A stretch of DNA of 64,000 bases from Mermis nigrescens (taxonomy: Eukaryota; Nematoda; Enoplea; Mermithida; Mermithidae), in contig JAVLUZ010000507.1 in the NCBI GenBank assembly GCA_036768485.1, positions 1,683,579-1,747,578 on the forward strand, written 5' to 3'. Position 1 is the first letter of the stretch. Each line of letters starts with the position of its first letter. Positions 1 to 10,579 of this stretch are shown here, piece by piece. A program made the position numbers and the translations under genes. The notes beneath the pieces are model-generated. The model ran no database searches. It was not told where the DNA came from and worked only from the letters and a program-made list of their open reading frames with translations.

Positions 1-840
1 AGGCCCGTAGGCAAGGGGGCAGTAGCCCCAAGAGTTGGGCGGCACCAAAGTTCTGGGGGATTTTTCAACGTTTCTCACCGACCACTATTCATCGACATCA
101 AAAAATTGCGAAAAAAACAAATAAAATTTTCAAAAATTGAGATCTGAGGGAGGGGCTATTTTGCTTTCTGGGGGGTGCATACCTCCTAGTTCAACGCGAA
201 TATCCTTTTGTTTTGCGTTACGATGTACCTACACATCTATGACTGATTGCCCCAGATGTGCAAAACCCCCACGCCCAGGTATGGTTGCTCCCCTTTCCAC
301 TACCAAAAAAATTTTTTGATTCCAACATGAGTACCCAAAATTCCCGAAGTGCATTCGAAAGGTCGCAAAAAGAGGTTTTTTGCGTACTTTCGAGCTAGTA
401 AATGCAAAATTTTGCAGTGCTTTGCGCCGGATAAAATATTCCGTCTCTTTCACACCGCTCAAATTTAAGATAGGCATGGAAAAAATGTCAAATTGTTCCG
501 GCGCTTCGCGCCGAATCATCAATTTTCTGGTCTTTTTTCTTTGCAGAGTACAAAGATTAAAAACAAATAGAAAAAGTTAAGGAACTGGTTATGGACTGGA
601 CAATGATGACTCAGTTGCGCAAATAAATGGAGCAATTGATTTTTTGTAGCCGGGTATAAAAGTATAACTACAAAATATTTGAAATTTTTTTTGAAATCCT
701 TCGTCACCCTTGTATAGAGCTCGTTGATAAAAATTTCAAAAATGCCATAATTTTTGACTACCCGTTATGGTTCTCGACATATCTGACTTTCAAATTTTTT
801 TGCACCCCCGAAACAAAATTCTAGTTACGGGCCTGCATAT
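1..840. repeat. CAGG-type MITE fragments at left edge
   Basis: The stretch mixes two families seen elsewhere. One is the GGGCGGCACCAAAGTTCTGGGG / CACTATTCATCGACATC type (also at 12318, 61711, 63547). The other contains CCGGCGCTTCGCGCCG and ends CCCGAAACAAAATTCTAGTTACGGGCCTG, like 12672-13458. Boundaries are not resolved because the window edge cuts the first copy. Short open frames here are fortuitous. Confidence 0.6.
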
Positions 841-1847
841 ATCTACTGAAAATATAGCACAGTAGCAAAATTAATAATATTTATAGTACAAGTCGATTCC
901 CGTCACAAAGTCTGAGTCTTTACACATCCTTATGTTTTGCTAAGGATTGCTATTAACCAGTCTTGAAGCGAATGATGACGTCCTATTTTATAACATTGAC
1001 TAAAATCCATTAGCAAGAAGTCCGAAGGACTAGCAAGCTGATCACAGGGCTAAAAAAGTTAAACCCTAATAGTAAAGAAAATAAAGAGCCATTCTGATAA
1101 AAAGACCTCCCACATCGGAGAAATCTACACGTTAGTAAGATAGTCAGGGCCTAATTTTAAGGGGCTAGCTAGCTTTATTTACTAACCCTAAAAAGTTATC
1201 CCAATTGAACAAACAGGGTGAAAAATCAGCAGACATTAAGGCCTCTCACTAAATGAATAAGGAAGCACTAACTTTAAGCTGCCATTCAGAAACTGATTCT
1301 AAAACCTTGAGACCCACATCCTGTGACTTAGCCCCTAGGCAATGTTAGCCCCTCTATCAAAAACCTGTCCTAGGTCACACATAGGAATAGGGGGATGAGA
1401 TAGGGTATAACTACCGTTGATATCAAAAACTTATAGCTTTACAGCAATTTAGGCCGAAAACACTTAGATAAATAATCTTTTTTGGGCTGAGAAAATTAGC
1501 TATATATGTAGCCTTTTTCAAATCCAGAAAAATAATCGCGTAAGCTTACAAATGCTACATATACAGCTGTTTTTTGTGAGGTTCAAAAATCTTCGAAAAG
1601 TGCTATTTTTAGTCCAGAAAGACTATATACATAGTATTATGTAACTGTTTTAAAGATCAATAAGGCTATATATTCGCCACAACATTTCTAAATTTCTAAA
1701 ATGATGGTATTAAAGCTATAACATCGTTTTTTGTATGCGAAGTTGTTTTTTACAAGTAGCCATCTCGAAGTTTCTGATTTTCACCCCTCCCTGAAAGTTT
1801 GACCTTGCGCATTTATGCCCCAGGTATCTGAAACATTACCATCATAC
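841..1847. other. Non-coding stretch, nothing recognised
   Basis: No exon, RNA gene or known repeat recognised. Positions 1000-1420 are less A/T-homopolymeric than the surroundings and rich in CTAACCCTAA-like words. Positions 1430-1760 contain several GCTATATA/TAGCC words also present at 3500-3900, suggesting an old repeat. Confidence 0.4.
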
Positions 1848-2075
1848 ATGTATGTATTGGCTCGCAATTTCAGTTGTGGAAAGGGTCCCGGCCAATTTTA
1901 GAGAAGGGGAGGTAAATGACCTCCAATTTTTGGCCAAAAAACGCATAAAAACGGCCAAAAAATTCGATTTTTTCCAAAAATCGGGCTGAGGGTCAAGAAT
2001 TTTTTAACTTCAGGGGGATGAGAGGAGGGCCAACTTTGGGCGGGAGATCGCCCACCCCTCTTACATGTAGCCTAC
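1848..2075. repeat. TACATGTA-ended MITE copy
   Basis: A block beginning TACATGTATGTATTGGCTCG and ending CTCTTACATGTAGCC, with runs of GGGG/CCCC and TTTTTGGCCAAAAA inside. Related blocks occur at 10580-10770, 14560-14790, 23295-23490 and 47128-47340. It lies about 50 bp from the last NVL exon seen. Confidence 0.55.
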
Positions 2076-2128
2076 CAATGAAAATAACAAACAGCAATAG
2101 CAATATACATATTATAACTAATATTTAC

Positions 2129-2191
2129 CATGCTTAAAAGCTCCGGGCCTTTGACCGAAATGAAATTCATACCCGATTCATTAGCCACTGC
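2129..2191 (-). CDS. NVL: NVL exon: D2 segment after Walker A
   Basis: Twenty-one codons, phase 0 at both ends, reading AVANESGMNF then ISVKGPELLSM. This is the strand-helix following the D2 P-loop in NVL/VCP (AVANES..NFISVKGPELL), where the conserved pore-loop region begins. The acceptor is TTTTAG and the donor is GTAAAT. It follows the D2 Walker A exon (3200-3307) in perfect phase. The next expected exon (pore loop, GESE motif, D2 Walker B) was not found in the remaining 2.1 kb on the left, so the gene leaves the window here. Confidence 0.92.
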
Positions 2192-2701
2192 CTAAAAGAT
2201 GATAAAATAAGGATAATTAAGAAAAGATAGAATAAGCGATGATCGAGTAAACAATACTATTAAATATCGACTGCAAAGAATATTCCGCAGTAAAAGTTTT
2301 AACTAATCTTTATGATGTCATTCACAAATCCCTTGCTTGAGAAATTAATTACTTATTTTAACGAATTCGCATAAAATCGTCCCAAACGTTATTTACCGTA
2401 TTGGCCCGAAGCCAATTTTAAGTAAAAATCAAGGCAACAAATTATTCGTAAAAAATATCTTTAACAAATAATTGTTTTGTAACATGAACTCAGCATACAA
2501 AACTCAGTATTCGAATTTAAAAATTAAAAAGATCCGCTATTAAATAGGATGCGGCGAAAAATTTAACGATTTATAAAATTTGGATCCTCTCTAAAATACC
2601 AGATCTTCATATACATATGTACTAAATATGGACTTTTAGAAAAACGAATTACTGTCGGAATACAAAAACAAGAGAACGATGATTAAAACACTGGAATGTC
2701 C

Positions 2702-2868
2702 CAGACACGTAGCTGGCCGTCCTATTTGGGGGGACCAACACCAATTTTTGTGAAGACTGAGTTCAAAAAGGCCAAAAATAGCACAAAATCACGTTTAAAA
2801 AGTCCTATTTTTCCGATTTTTCTGAATTTGGGGGGTCCGAACCCCCCATCCCCCAGAGATACGTGCCT
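2702..2868 (-). repeat. Small CAGRCACGTAG MITE (second copy of the 7150 family)
   Basis: About 167 bp with ends CAGACACGTAGCTGGCC and GAGATACGTGCCTG; the inside has CCTATTTGGGGGGACC and GGGGGTCCGAACCCCC. It is the opposite orientation of the copy at 7150-7327, which has a perfect target duplication. Flanking 8-mers here match only partly, so the insertion is old or the edge is imprecise. Confidence 0.65.
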
Positions 2869-3199
2869 GATATGCCCCCTTAAAATGTCACTAACTATGC
2901 ACATATGTACGTAACTTGAAAAAGTTAAACATATTGCGCATAAATTCGGTTCTGGCACATTTACAAATCGAAAAAGACGTAAGCAATGATTTGCCAATAT
3001 TTTCAAATGCATATGTCTAAACTGGGTGGAAATGAACAGTAGCTATGTATGTATGTCGCCACCTTTTTAACTTTTTGACTTTTGAGGTCATATTTTTAGA
3101 CTATTCAGGCCACAAAATGCGTCAAATTTGATTTGTCAAAAAATGCATCAAATTGGTGGTGTATTTCGGTTGATTTAGGCTTTGAGTTTAAATATTCAC

Positions 3200-3307
3200 C
3201 TTTGCTACTAAGGTCTTGCCGCATCCGGGTGGACCGCAAAGTAGGATGCCCTGTGGCTTGGACGACAGTCCGAAAGACTCAAACGCTTCCTTATGCTTGA
3301 TAGGATA
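3200..3307 (-). CDS. NVL: NVL exon: D2 Walker A
   Basis: Thirty-six codons, phase 0/0. It begins [14 protein letters not shown] and ends with the D2 nucleotide-binding loop [12 protein letters not shown]. The acceptor is GTTTTAG and the donor GTGAAT. The GPPGCGKT loop, with Lys and Thr for ATP phosphate and Mg binding, is intact. In this family D2 is usually the more active ATPase ring. Residues before the loop ([13 protein letters not shown]) match the NVL/VCP pattern of a GL..P.GVLL.G turn. Joins 4500-4622 upstream (..WSIL/YPIKH..) in frame. Confidence 0.95.
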
Positions 3308-3365
3308 CTAAAACAACGGAGGAAATGATAACATCCGATAATAATCAGAATAATAGTACAACAAT

Positions 3366-3424
3366 AAATAATAATAATAATAAATAGTAGGTACTAGGTA
3401 ATAATAATAATAATAATAATAAAC
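3366..3424 (+). repeat. ATA/AAT microsatellite
   Basis: Imperfect AAT trinucleotide run broken by TAGTAGGTACTAGG in the intron upstream of the D2 Walker A exon. Confidence 0.9.
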
Positions 3425-4061
3425 AAGTAATACAACATTAGCTTCAACAAAAGTTAATTTGTAAATACCACACAAGGGCATGCGGATGAGGGATATTACA
3501 CCCCTAAGCCTTAAAAATCTGATAGCTATATAGCCATTTTGGCCGAAAAAACATGTTAAATATGCATATAGCCTTTTACGGGCTCATGAAACTAGCTAAA
3601 TGTAAATCCATTTTCGGACTCAGAAACATACATACGTACCGTGTGAGCTCAAAAATGTTATATAGTTGTTTTTTAATTTCAAAAGCAAATATAATTGTTT
3701 TCTCGACTTCAAAAAGGGCTTAATAGCTATTTTATCCCAAAAAGACTATTATATAGTTATGTTAGTGAGTTCGAAAGACTATCTATATATTTGCCAAAAA
3801 ATACTAAAAATGAGGGTTTTAAAGCGATATAATAGTTTTTTCGCTACAGAACCGTTTTTTACAAAGCAAAGTAGCTATTTACCATTCTTCGATTCCACCT
3901 GAAAATTAGACTCTGAAATCTTATGTTTGGTAAATACGCAAAACTGATAAAACGTTAAGCCAACGAAGTTTACAATTAATGCAAAATTTTTACTCTTATG
4001 CACATATGCATTAGTAACTAGACCTGCGAGTCGATTGAATGACAAGTTTGCTAATAATAGA

Positions 4062-4062
<1 letters not shown>

Positions 4063-4126
<64 letters not shown>
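4063..4126 (+). repeat. (AAT)n microsatellite
   Basis: About 21 uninterrupted AAT units. The poly-Ile open frame on the minus strand is an artefact of this repeat. Confidence 0.95.
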
Positions 4127-4129
<3 letters not shown>

Positions 4130-4499
4130 AATAGTCGTAATAGTAAAAATACTTACACAAAACTATAAATAGTAACCATACATTTCCAATAACTAAGTAA
4201 CTAATCAAAAGTTTGGTTGGTACAGCAATCAGATTACTATCGGGAGAACAAGTTAAATATTTTAAACCGTTAACGACATAAAAATGAAAAAATTGTTCAA
4301 TGAAGGCCATTCTCAGAAAAAACCCAGTTAGGAATCTTAATTGGGAAAGAATATTTTAGGAAAGGGACAATAATAGAGAAATCGAGTGATTAACCCAGAA
4401 CAGCATTCCACTGTCTAATTTGATTTTGTGATTTAATCTCATTATCGAAGTGTTTCTATGTAAATAAAGGTTTTTGACAATGAGGGAAACGCTTCTTAC

Positions 4500-4622
4500 A
4501 AGGATGGACCATTTTAGACTTTCGCGCACAGAAGACAGGGCACCAACGGAGTCCCATTTAACATCAGGCACGGTTGCGAAGCCTTCACGTTTGGCCGATG
4601 GGATAACGTGTTTCAAGGCTTC
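4500..4622 (-). CDS. NVL: NVL exon: D1-D2 linker and start of D2
   Basis: Forty-one codons: EALKHVIPSAKREGF, then ATVPDVKWDSVGAL and SSVRESLKWSIL. PSAKREGF..VP.V.W..VGAL..VRE.L is the diagnostic NVL linker/D2 entry. The donor is GTAAGA, phase 0. The 5' edge is odd: the frame needs the exon to start at G 4622, but the only AG before it (CAAAG) would place a canonical start at 4621 and lose that G. The upstream exon ends phase 0 at 5674, so canonical GT-AG splicing gives a one-base frameshift. An in-frame TAA just upstream rules out reading through. See findings. Confidence 0.92.
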
Positions 4623-5307
4623 TTTGAAATTTTAATGAGCATACACGTACGTAACAGGACGCTAAGGAATAATTATTACCACCCCCATACATTACCTGAG
4701 GGGTTAGTGAATTTCAGCCCCACAGAAATAGCGGTTTGAGACGTTATATTTTATAGAATAACTCTTGACAATTTTTTGCATTTATAGTCTAGGAAGATAA
4801 AGTATCATCGAAAGCAAATTCACCATTATGAGTCCAAAAAGGCATCATAGAAAAAATTTTGGTTTCATCCCCCGATTCACATGCTGTGCACGTGCACGAT
4901 CATCCCTCTATTGAAAAGTCAAAATTTTCAACCGCCGACTACCGCTAGATGCAAAATTTTAAGCCTACACCGCACATGTAGGGTATAATAAAATTCTAAC
5001 TCATGCTCACGCAAAAACGAGTATCTTAATCAAGTTAAAACTATTTTGAGAACGAAACTTTTTAATAAAAATGCGATTTTTTCAACTCCCCGTGAACAAG
5101 CATACATAGTTTTAAATTTTTTGGACATTCAAGGGGCGTTCGTCCCCGTGCCCAAAAATACGGCCTGTTAACGACCAATTTATTTTAAAATTCTAATTAT
5201 GTATACATAGATGTACATTTTGTTGCAATCAAATGAAGAAATCGATTAAATTAATCTATGTATAATAAAATGCTGCTAGCTGGCGATATATGTATATAGT
5301 ATGTATG

Positions 5308-5658
5308 CAGGAATGTATTTAAGGGGGCGGGCCCCTCGGCCGGAAAAAATTTTCGAAAGATAAGATAACGCGCGGGACATCAAATACATAATCGGCGCTT
5401 CGCGCCGGATGTGGAATATTTTCCAAAATTTTGGCCCAAATGCGACCAAAAAATGACACCTTTTATAGCCTTTTGAGCGTCAAAATTTTTTTTTGGAAAA
5501 AAGTTTGAATTTTATGATCTTAATGGATAAAGCATGTCGAAAAAACGTCGAAAGATGCGGATTTTGCGAGCTATCCCGACGAATTTTCCGATTTATAGAC
5601 CCACTTACATATGTTGGATTCGCCCCTCCCCCTTAGCCGGATCCTGGATACGGACCTG
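5308..5658 (+). mobile_element. CAGG-ended MITE beside an NVL splice donor
   Basis: 351 bp between CAGGAATGTATTTAAGGGGG and CCTGGATACGGACCTG, with the palindromic ATCGGCGCTTCGCGCCGGAT at about 5391. Flanking 8-mers TATGTATG and TATATATG agree at 6 of 8. It belongs to the family of 12672-13458 and sits about 15 bp from the donor of the 5674-5753 exon. Confidence 0.65.
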
Positions 5659-5673
5659 TATATATGTACGTAC

Positions 5674-5753
5674 TTTGAAATCGTCGATTTTCACACACAA
5701 ATCATTCAAGCGGTCGATGTCCATAGGCGGCTTCTCTTTCAACCACCTTATTG
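5674..5753 (-). CDS. NVL: NVL exon: interdomain linker
   Basis: Eighty bases: two bases completing a Ser codon, then 26 codons IRWLKEKPPMDIDRL and NDLCVKIDDFK. The tail LCVKIDDFK aligns with LCIELNDF of vertebrate NVL just before PSAKREGF, as I remember that protein. The acceptor is ACTCAG and the donor AAA/GTACGT. A 351-bp CAGG-ended MITE (5308-5658) lies about 15 bp downstream of the donor, so the transposon almost abuts the splice site. Alternative: a second AG a few bases downstream could shorten the exon slightly. Confidence 0.85.
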
Positions 5754-5807
5754 CTGAGTGAAAAGTTTACATAAGTATCAAATTTAATTCCACGAGCATT
5801 ATAAAAG

Positions 5808-6367
5808 CAGGCGCGTAGCCAAGGCACTGCAAAAAATTTTGCTTCTCAGAAGGGTTCTCTAAAGGAAGAAATGAAAAATTTTCGATGTGCATTCAAAATA
5901 TCGCCAATACATTTTTTAAGTACTTTTGAGCTAGTAAACGCCAAATTTCGCGGCCGCTTAATTGTTTCCACATAGTTTCTGCCTTTCAAACCGTTCAAAT
6001 TTAGGTTAGACATGGAGGAAATGCCAAATCTATTCGGCGCTCGCATCACGCCGAATCACTAATTTTTTGGTCATTTTTTCTATGCAGAGCACAAAGATTG
6101 AGTACAAATACGAAAAGTTAAGATATTCTTTATAGACTGGACGATGAGAAATCAGTTGCAGAGATGATTAGACTTTTCGTGTATGAGTATGAAATAAACT
6201 GCGAAATATTTTTAAGAAAAATTTTGAAATTTTTCTTCACCATTGTGTAAAGTTCGTTGAGAACCGTTCAAAATGCCCCATTTTTGACTACCCCCTAATG
6301 GTTCTTGAGATATCCGACTTCCTAAAATGTTTGCCCCTCCCCGAAATAGAATCCTGGTTAAGGGCCT
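5808..6367 (+). mobile_element. CAGG-ended MITE
   Basis: Starts CAGGCGCGTAGCCAAGG and ends ATCCTGGTTAAGGGCCTA. Internal text closely follows 12672-13458 (GAAATCAGTTGCA, CGTTGAGA..CGTTCAAAATGCC, GATATCCGACTTC). The palindrome is decayed here (TTCGGCGCTCGCATCACGCC). Flanks ATTATAAAAG/ATTATAAG are similar but not an exact duplication. Confidence 0.7.
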
Positions 6368-6995
6368 AATTATAAGTCATTTTCTCAACTTACTTCGGAT
6401 ATCTTGTCAATTGATAAAAATGAAAGAATTGGCCTTTGGCTCAAAACTCACATATCGGCGGAAAGTTAATTAGCCAGACAGATACAAGAATAGAATGACG
6501 TGACGTACAAATACATCAGACATGTGTGATGTAAAATATTTAGCAGGTATATGAAGCTTTTAAGACAAAAAATTTTTTATTGTACCGCAGAAGTCCATCG
6601 TCAATAACATCCGCTAATCAAGCCTATTTCAAGGCTAAATCAAGGCTATTTCTGAAAAAATCAATGTTCAAAGCTTCGTCGATTTTCTTCAATTTTTGAT
6701 TCTGATTTTTTCATCCCCTATTTTCTATTTCCAATTTTTAAATCAAAAATTATTCGCCTAAAAATTTTTGCTGAAAAGGGTTTCTTAAAATTTTAACTCC
6801 CAGATGAAAAGGGATATTAGTGAGAGAACCATCGATAAACGAGTAAATAATGCGCAAAATGATGGTGTTCGGTTTAACAGGAAAAAGATTTAGAACTTCC
6901 TAAGGCCTTAAACATAAGACATTGAAAAATTATGGAGTTAGCAAAACAAACACAATATGTTAAGGTGTGGCGGGTAAAAACAGCGCATGACTTAC

Positions 6996-7084
6996 ATTCA
7001 TTAAGTGTAGATAATCCACTGGACGATTGATAGGGAGGCGGGGATGCGTTTAGCGTTTGATGGCCGTAAAGCTGGCTGAATAGC
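6996..7084 (-). CDS. NVL: NVL exon: variable linker after D1
   Basis: Eighty-nine bases: one base completing Arg, 29 codons LFSQLYGHQTLNASPPPYQS then SSGLSTLNE, then one base. The acceptor TTCTCGACAG and donor GTAAGT are both strong. Sequence here is not conserved in the family, so the assignment rests on splice phase: ..VATN-R upstream (10232) and E-S-IRW downstream (5753) both join without error. The segment is Ser/Pro/Gln-rich, as expected for a flexible linker between the two ATPase rings. Confidence 0.8.
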
Positions 7085-7149
7085 CTGTCGAGAAAAATTA
7101 TAAAAACTATGCTTACGTAATTTTTCTAAGTACCCTGCCTAAATATATT

Positions 7150-7327
7150 CAGGCACGTATCTCTGGGGGATGGGTGGTTCGGACCCTCCAAGATTCAGAA
7201 AAATCCGGCTTTTGAAATGTTATTTTGTGCTATTTTTGGCCTTGTTGGGCTTAGTCCCCCCAAAATTGGTGTAGGTCCCCAAAATTGGAGTTGGTCCCCA
7301 AAAATAGGACGGCCAGCTACGCGCCTG
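7150..7327 (+). mobile_element. 178-bp MITE with perfect 8-bp target duplication
   Basis: Bounded by AATATATT on both sides (7142-7149 and 7328-7335). Ends are CAGGCACGTATCTCTGG and CCAGCTACGCGCCTG, giving an imperfect inverted repeat CAGGC(A/G)CGTA(T/G)C. The 8-bp duplication and CAGG end are hAT-like. No coding capacity. Confidence 0.88.
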
Positions 7328-7654
7328 AATATATTTTCTAATTTTCTAATTATATATAATTTTTAATTAGATCAAACCTTTCAAAATTTAAATCATCACA
7401 TGTCCGAATTCCTGTAAGTGTAATACAATTTTGTACATACATTTGTACATATACATCAGTGGGCTAAAGGGTAAATAATCCCTCACATTAACTTGACCAT
7501 TTCCCAGAAAAATGGGATTTTATTTTCTCTATCGTTGGGCAGCAATTTGCATTTTTAAACCCCTTTAGGTATTCTGCCATTTTTAACCAAATATGGAAAT
7601 CAAAGGCCCACGCAAAAATTGAGCCCTTTCATGTAGTAAATCACGTTTATGCAT

Positions 7655-7870
7655 ATGTACAGGCCCATATCCAGAATTTTATTTGGGGGGGGGTTTATAG
7701 GCCAGATATCTCGAGGACCATAAGGAGATAGGTGAAAATAAAGGCAGTTTTGAGCGTATTTCGCCGAGCTATATACGATGGCGAAGAAAAATTTTAAAAA
7801 TTTTTCACTACATTTCATATTGATATACAACAAATTATCGTTTAAGCTGATATCTCATCACTTGGTCGAC
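7655..7870 (-). repeat. CAGG-family fragment, reverse
   Basis: Begins CAGGCCCATATCCAGAATTTTATTTGGGGGG, then the reverse of GAGATATCTGGCC, GCTCGCCGAAATACG and TTTTTCTTCGCCATCGTAT seen at the right end of 12672-13458. Truncated on the right. Confidence 0.65.
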
Positions 7871-8047
7871 ATCCAATTTGAGAAGTACTTACTGATTTTT
7901 CAATGTTAAACAATCGTAAAATTCAAGTTACCCAGCCGCCTGAAATTTTCAATTATATTAACACGCACACATTACGATAATAAAAAATCGCAGAGCCTCG
8001 TTATCAATATATATAAGAATTCAAAATACGTTCTGTTCATGCGAATT

Positions 8048-8500
8048 CAGTATTTTTCTTTTGTACAAGATCCATTTGTACATGTACAAAGATAGTCCCA
8101 AAAGTCTTTGTACATTTTGTACACACAAATTTTTGAGTACTATAATATTGTACAGTAGCGATTTTAGTGTGGTGAAAAGAGAGTTGTTCGACTTTAGGTA
8201 AGTGTATTTTTAGCTAATTTCTGCGTCTCTAAGGGCAAAAGTAACTATAAGAATCGTCTTAAGACGGCGCGAAGCGCCGAAGAATTCAACCTTTTTCCTT
8301 TTGAAATGCCATTTCTACCACTAAAAATTTATATAGAACACACAATTACTCATTTCGGCGCGAAGCGCCTAGAATTTTTGCGAATTTTGAACCTTTTTTG
8401 CAATTTTTGTCCTCCCAAAAATCTTTGCACATGTACAAAGACGGTCCCCAAAAGTCTTTGTGCATATGGAAAAATCTTTGCCAAATACAGAAAAACCATG
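8048..8500 (+). mobile_element. hAT-type MITE, TGTACATGTACA family, copy 1
   Basis: Starts CAGTATTTTTCTTTTGTACA, contains two TTTGTACATGTACAAAG palindromes near the ends and two GGCGCGAAGCGCC palindromes in the middle, and ends CAGAAAAACCATG. Other copies: 16107, 17282, 26287 (split), 47771, 50662, with half copies at 47365 and 50140. Flanks match only 4 of 8, so this copy is older. Confidence 0.8.
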
Positions 8501-8679
8501 TGCTTATAAATGAAATTAGACCACTACGCATAATGCAAGTAAATTACTACGTAAATAAATCCGAAAATAAATTAGACTCTAGAATAAATTTAAATAATTA
8601 GATAAAATAAATAAATCAGAAGAAATAAAAAAAATTAGACGACTACCACGAGTATAGCGGACACGGCTTAATTCCGCCA

Positions 8680-9350
8680 GGGGTGTGCGCAGGATTTTAG
8701 GGGGGCGATCCGAGAATTGATGACCCTATATTTCGGGATATGTTCGATCGAATGCAAAATAAAGTGTATTTTCTGACGTTTTAGAACGGGCTCTATCTAT
8801 TAAGTGCATCAAATTCTAACTTTTCAAAAAAGAATTTATTTTCACTCAATAGGATATGAGAGGTGACATTTTCTAGTCGTGCTTAAGACAAACTAATGAA
8901 AAAAACGATCTGATGGCTCGAAGCGTCAAAAAAAATTATGAAATTTATCGATAAAAAGCTGTCCGTTTTCGTTATCTTCCATGCATTAGCTCATCTTCCA
9001 AAATTTTTTAGGCTAAGGAGGCGGCCGCAACCCCTCCCCCTGAGTACGCCCATGCCACTAAACATAACTTATATGCAATGCATTATTACCACGAAAAAGC
9101 GTTTTATGGGCTATTTTGGCCATTTTCGTCGTTTGAATAACAAAAGAATCGTGAACACTAAATTTATTCGGTTGGATTTCTGGGAATTTACCCCACCCCT
9201 ATCGACCCTGACCTTGTGCATCTATGCATTTGCTCCCACCCCCAAATTGCCGACTACCCCGTCCCAACATTTTGAGCTGTCACATGCTTGCTAGCTTGCT
9301 GCTTTGTTTGAGCAGGGTGAGTCTGAACTATTTCATACTACCGTACCGTA
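8680..9350. other. No gene; diverged repeat
   Basis: Non-coding. Short C-rich words (CCCCCTGAGTACGCCCATGCC) and TCAGGGTGAG resemble decayed MITE ends but no boundaries were established. The 118-codon open frame at 8938 has no recognisable domain and biased composition. Confidence 0.4.
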
Positions 9351-9359
9351 CACAGACAT

Positions 9360-9790
9360 GCAACAGCAGAGGAATTGGGGAAGGGGGGTTGAAATCCTAA
9401 AGTACCTTTTCCGGGCCCAAAACTGAAGGGTTCGCTTCAAAAACATCGTTTTTTGGTGTTTCTAACAATGCTCTATCATTTTAGAGCATAAAACCATAAG
9501 GAAAGTTTTAAAAAACGAAAAAGTCGAATACATTGAACAATACATGGGTCAAAACATGAGTATATGGCGCGAACCGCCGAAAATTTGACACTTTCGAGCA
9601 AGCAGATGGCTAAAAACACTTGAAAAGGCATTTTCCTACCGATTTTCAGGAAACTTTTGGAAACTACTGGTAATCGCCAATTCTCGGGAGGTAGTGAAAA
9701 AATTTTTGCGGGGGAGCGGGGGGGGGGGGTAAATTTTTTTGGGGAGAGGGTGAAAACCCCCCAGATTCTTCATGACTGTACATACATAAT
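9360..9790 (+). repeat. GCTCTATC-ATTTAGAGC repeat family
   Basis: Contains TTTCTAACAATGCTCTATCATT, AAAGTCGAATACATTGAA and TGAGTATATGGCGCGAACCGCCG followed by AAAATTTGACACTTT. Similar copies: 9940-10215 (reverse), 23490-23900 (reverse), 28320-28560 (reverse), 29640-30040 and 30095-30400. It carries one variant of the widespread GC palindrome. Confidence 0.65.
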
Positions 9791-9939
9791 TACATAAATT
9801 TCAATGATTATCGAATATAATAAAGACAGATTAAGATATTTAGGTACTATTAAGAGATAAGAGGACTCACCGACTCACATGATCTTCGCGGTTATCATAT
9901 TCCAGATATTATTTCATCCTCAAAATTCGCCATTTAAAA

Positions 9940-10215
9940 AAAAATCGTAGAAAATGTGATATTTAAGCGTTTTTAGCTACCCGTTTGCCAAAATGCTTCA
10001 AATTTTCGGAGTTTCACGCCATACACTGATTTTTCGACTATATTTTGTTCAATTTATTCTAATTTGTTGATATTTTTAAATTTTCTATATTTTTACGTTA
10101 GAAAAAAAAAGAATCGTCAGAAACGTAAGCAAATGATGTTTTTGACGCGCACCATTAAGAAGACACATACGAAAAATTTTACGATTTCGCCCCCCCCCGC
10201 TAAAATTCCCATGCT
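9940..10215 (-). repeat. Reverse copy of the 9360 family
   Basis: Reads in reverse TTTTTCGACTATATTTTGTTCAA, TTACGTTAGAAAAA and ATCGTCAGAAACG. It ends directly before the NVL exon at 10232, so a transposon copy reaches within about 20 bp of the donor. Confidence 0.6.
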
Positions 10216-10231
10216 GTGCATGTCTGCTCAC

Positions 10232-10369
10232 CGATTTGTGGCTACAATGCAAGCTTCGCGCGCTAACGATACCAAATCGGCGCCGACAAAGCCGGGCGTT
10301 AATCTAGCTAAAAGTCTTAGTTCAAACTTTGGCTCCAATGAAATGCCACCGCATACAACCTCGAGTATT
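10232..10369 (-). CDS. NVL: NVL exon: D1 C-terminal lid
   Basis: One base plus 45 codons plus two bases: ILEVVCGGISLEPKFEL, RLLARLTPGFVGADLVSLA, REACIVATN. LA.LTPGFVGADL..L.REA is the AAA+ D1 lid (sensor-2 region) of NVL. The acceptor is CTTCACAG and the donor CG/GTGAGC. It continues ..PDENARQ-K from the 12114-12252 exon in exact phase and leads into the linker exon at 7084. GC content is visibly higher than in the flanking repeats. Confidence 0.95.
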
Positions 10370-10579
10370 CTGTGAAGCAAACACACTAAAACATGCACAA
10401 TTTAGGGAAGCTAATGGTGAAGTGTGCGAGTCAATAAGTCAACCAATTGATCGCGTAAACCGCAGACTTTACTTTTTCTTACTCTTACTTAGTTAACCAG
10501 ATTTACGCAAAAATATAGAAAAAAATTTAAAAATGTAAATACAGTCGAACTCGGCTATAAGACACCCTGGATCATATGT

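Noticed and set aside
4011..4310. 99-codon minus-strand frame rich in isoleucine
   Set aside because: Produced by the (AAT)n microsatellite; no domain or splice context.
10064..10375. Plus-strand 103-codon ORF
   Set aside because: Antisense of the NVL lid exon joined to a MITE copy.
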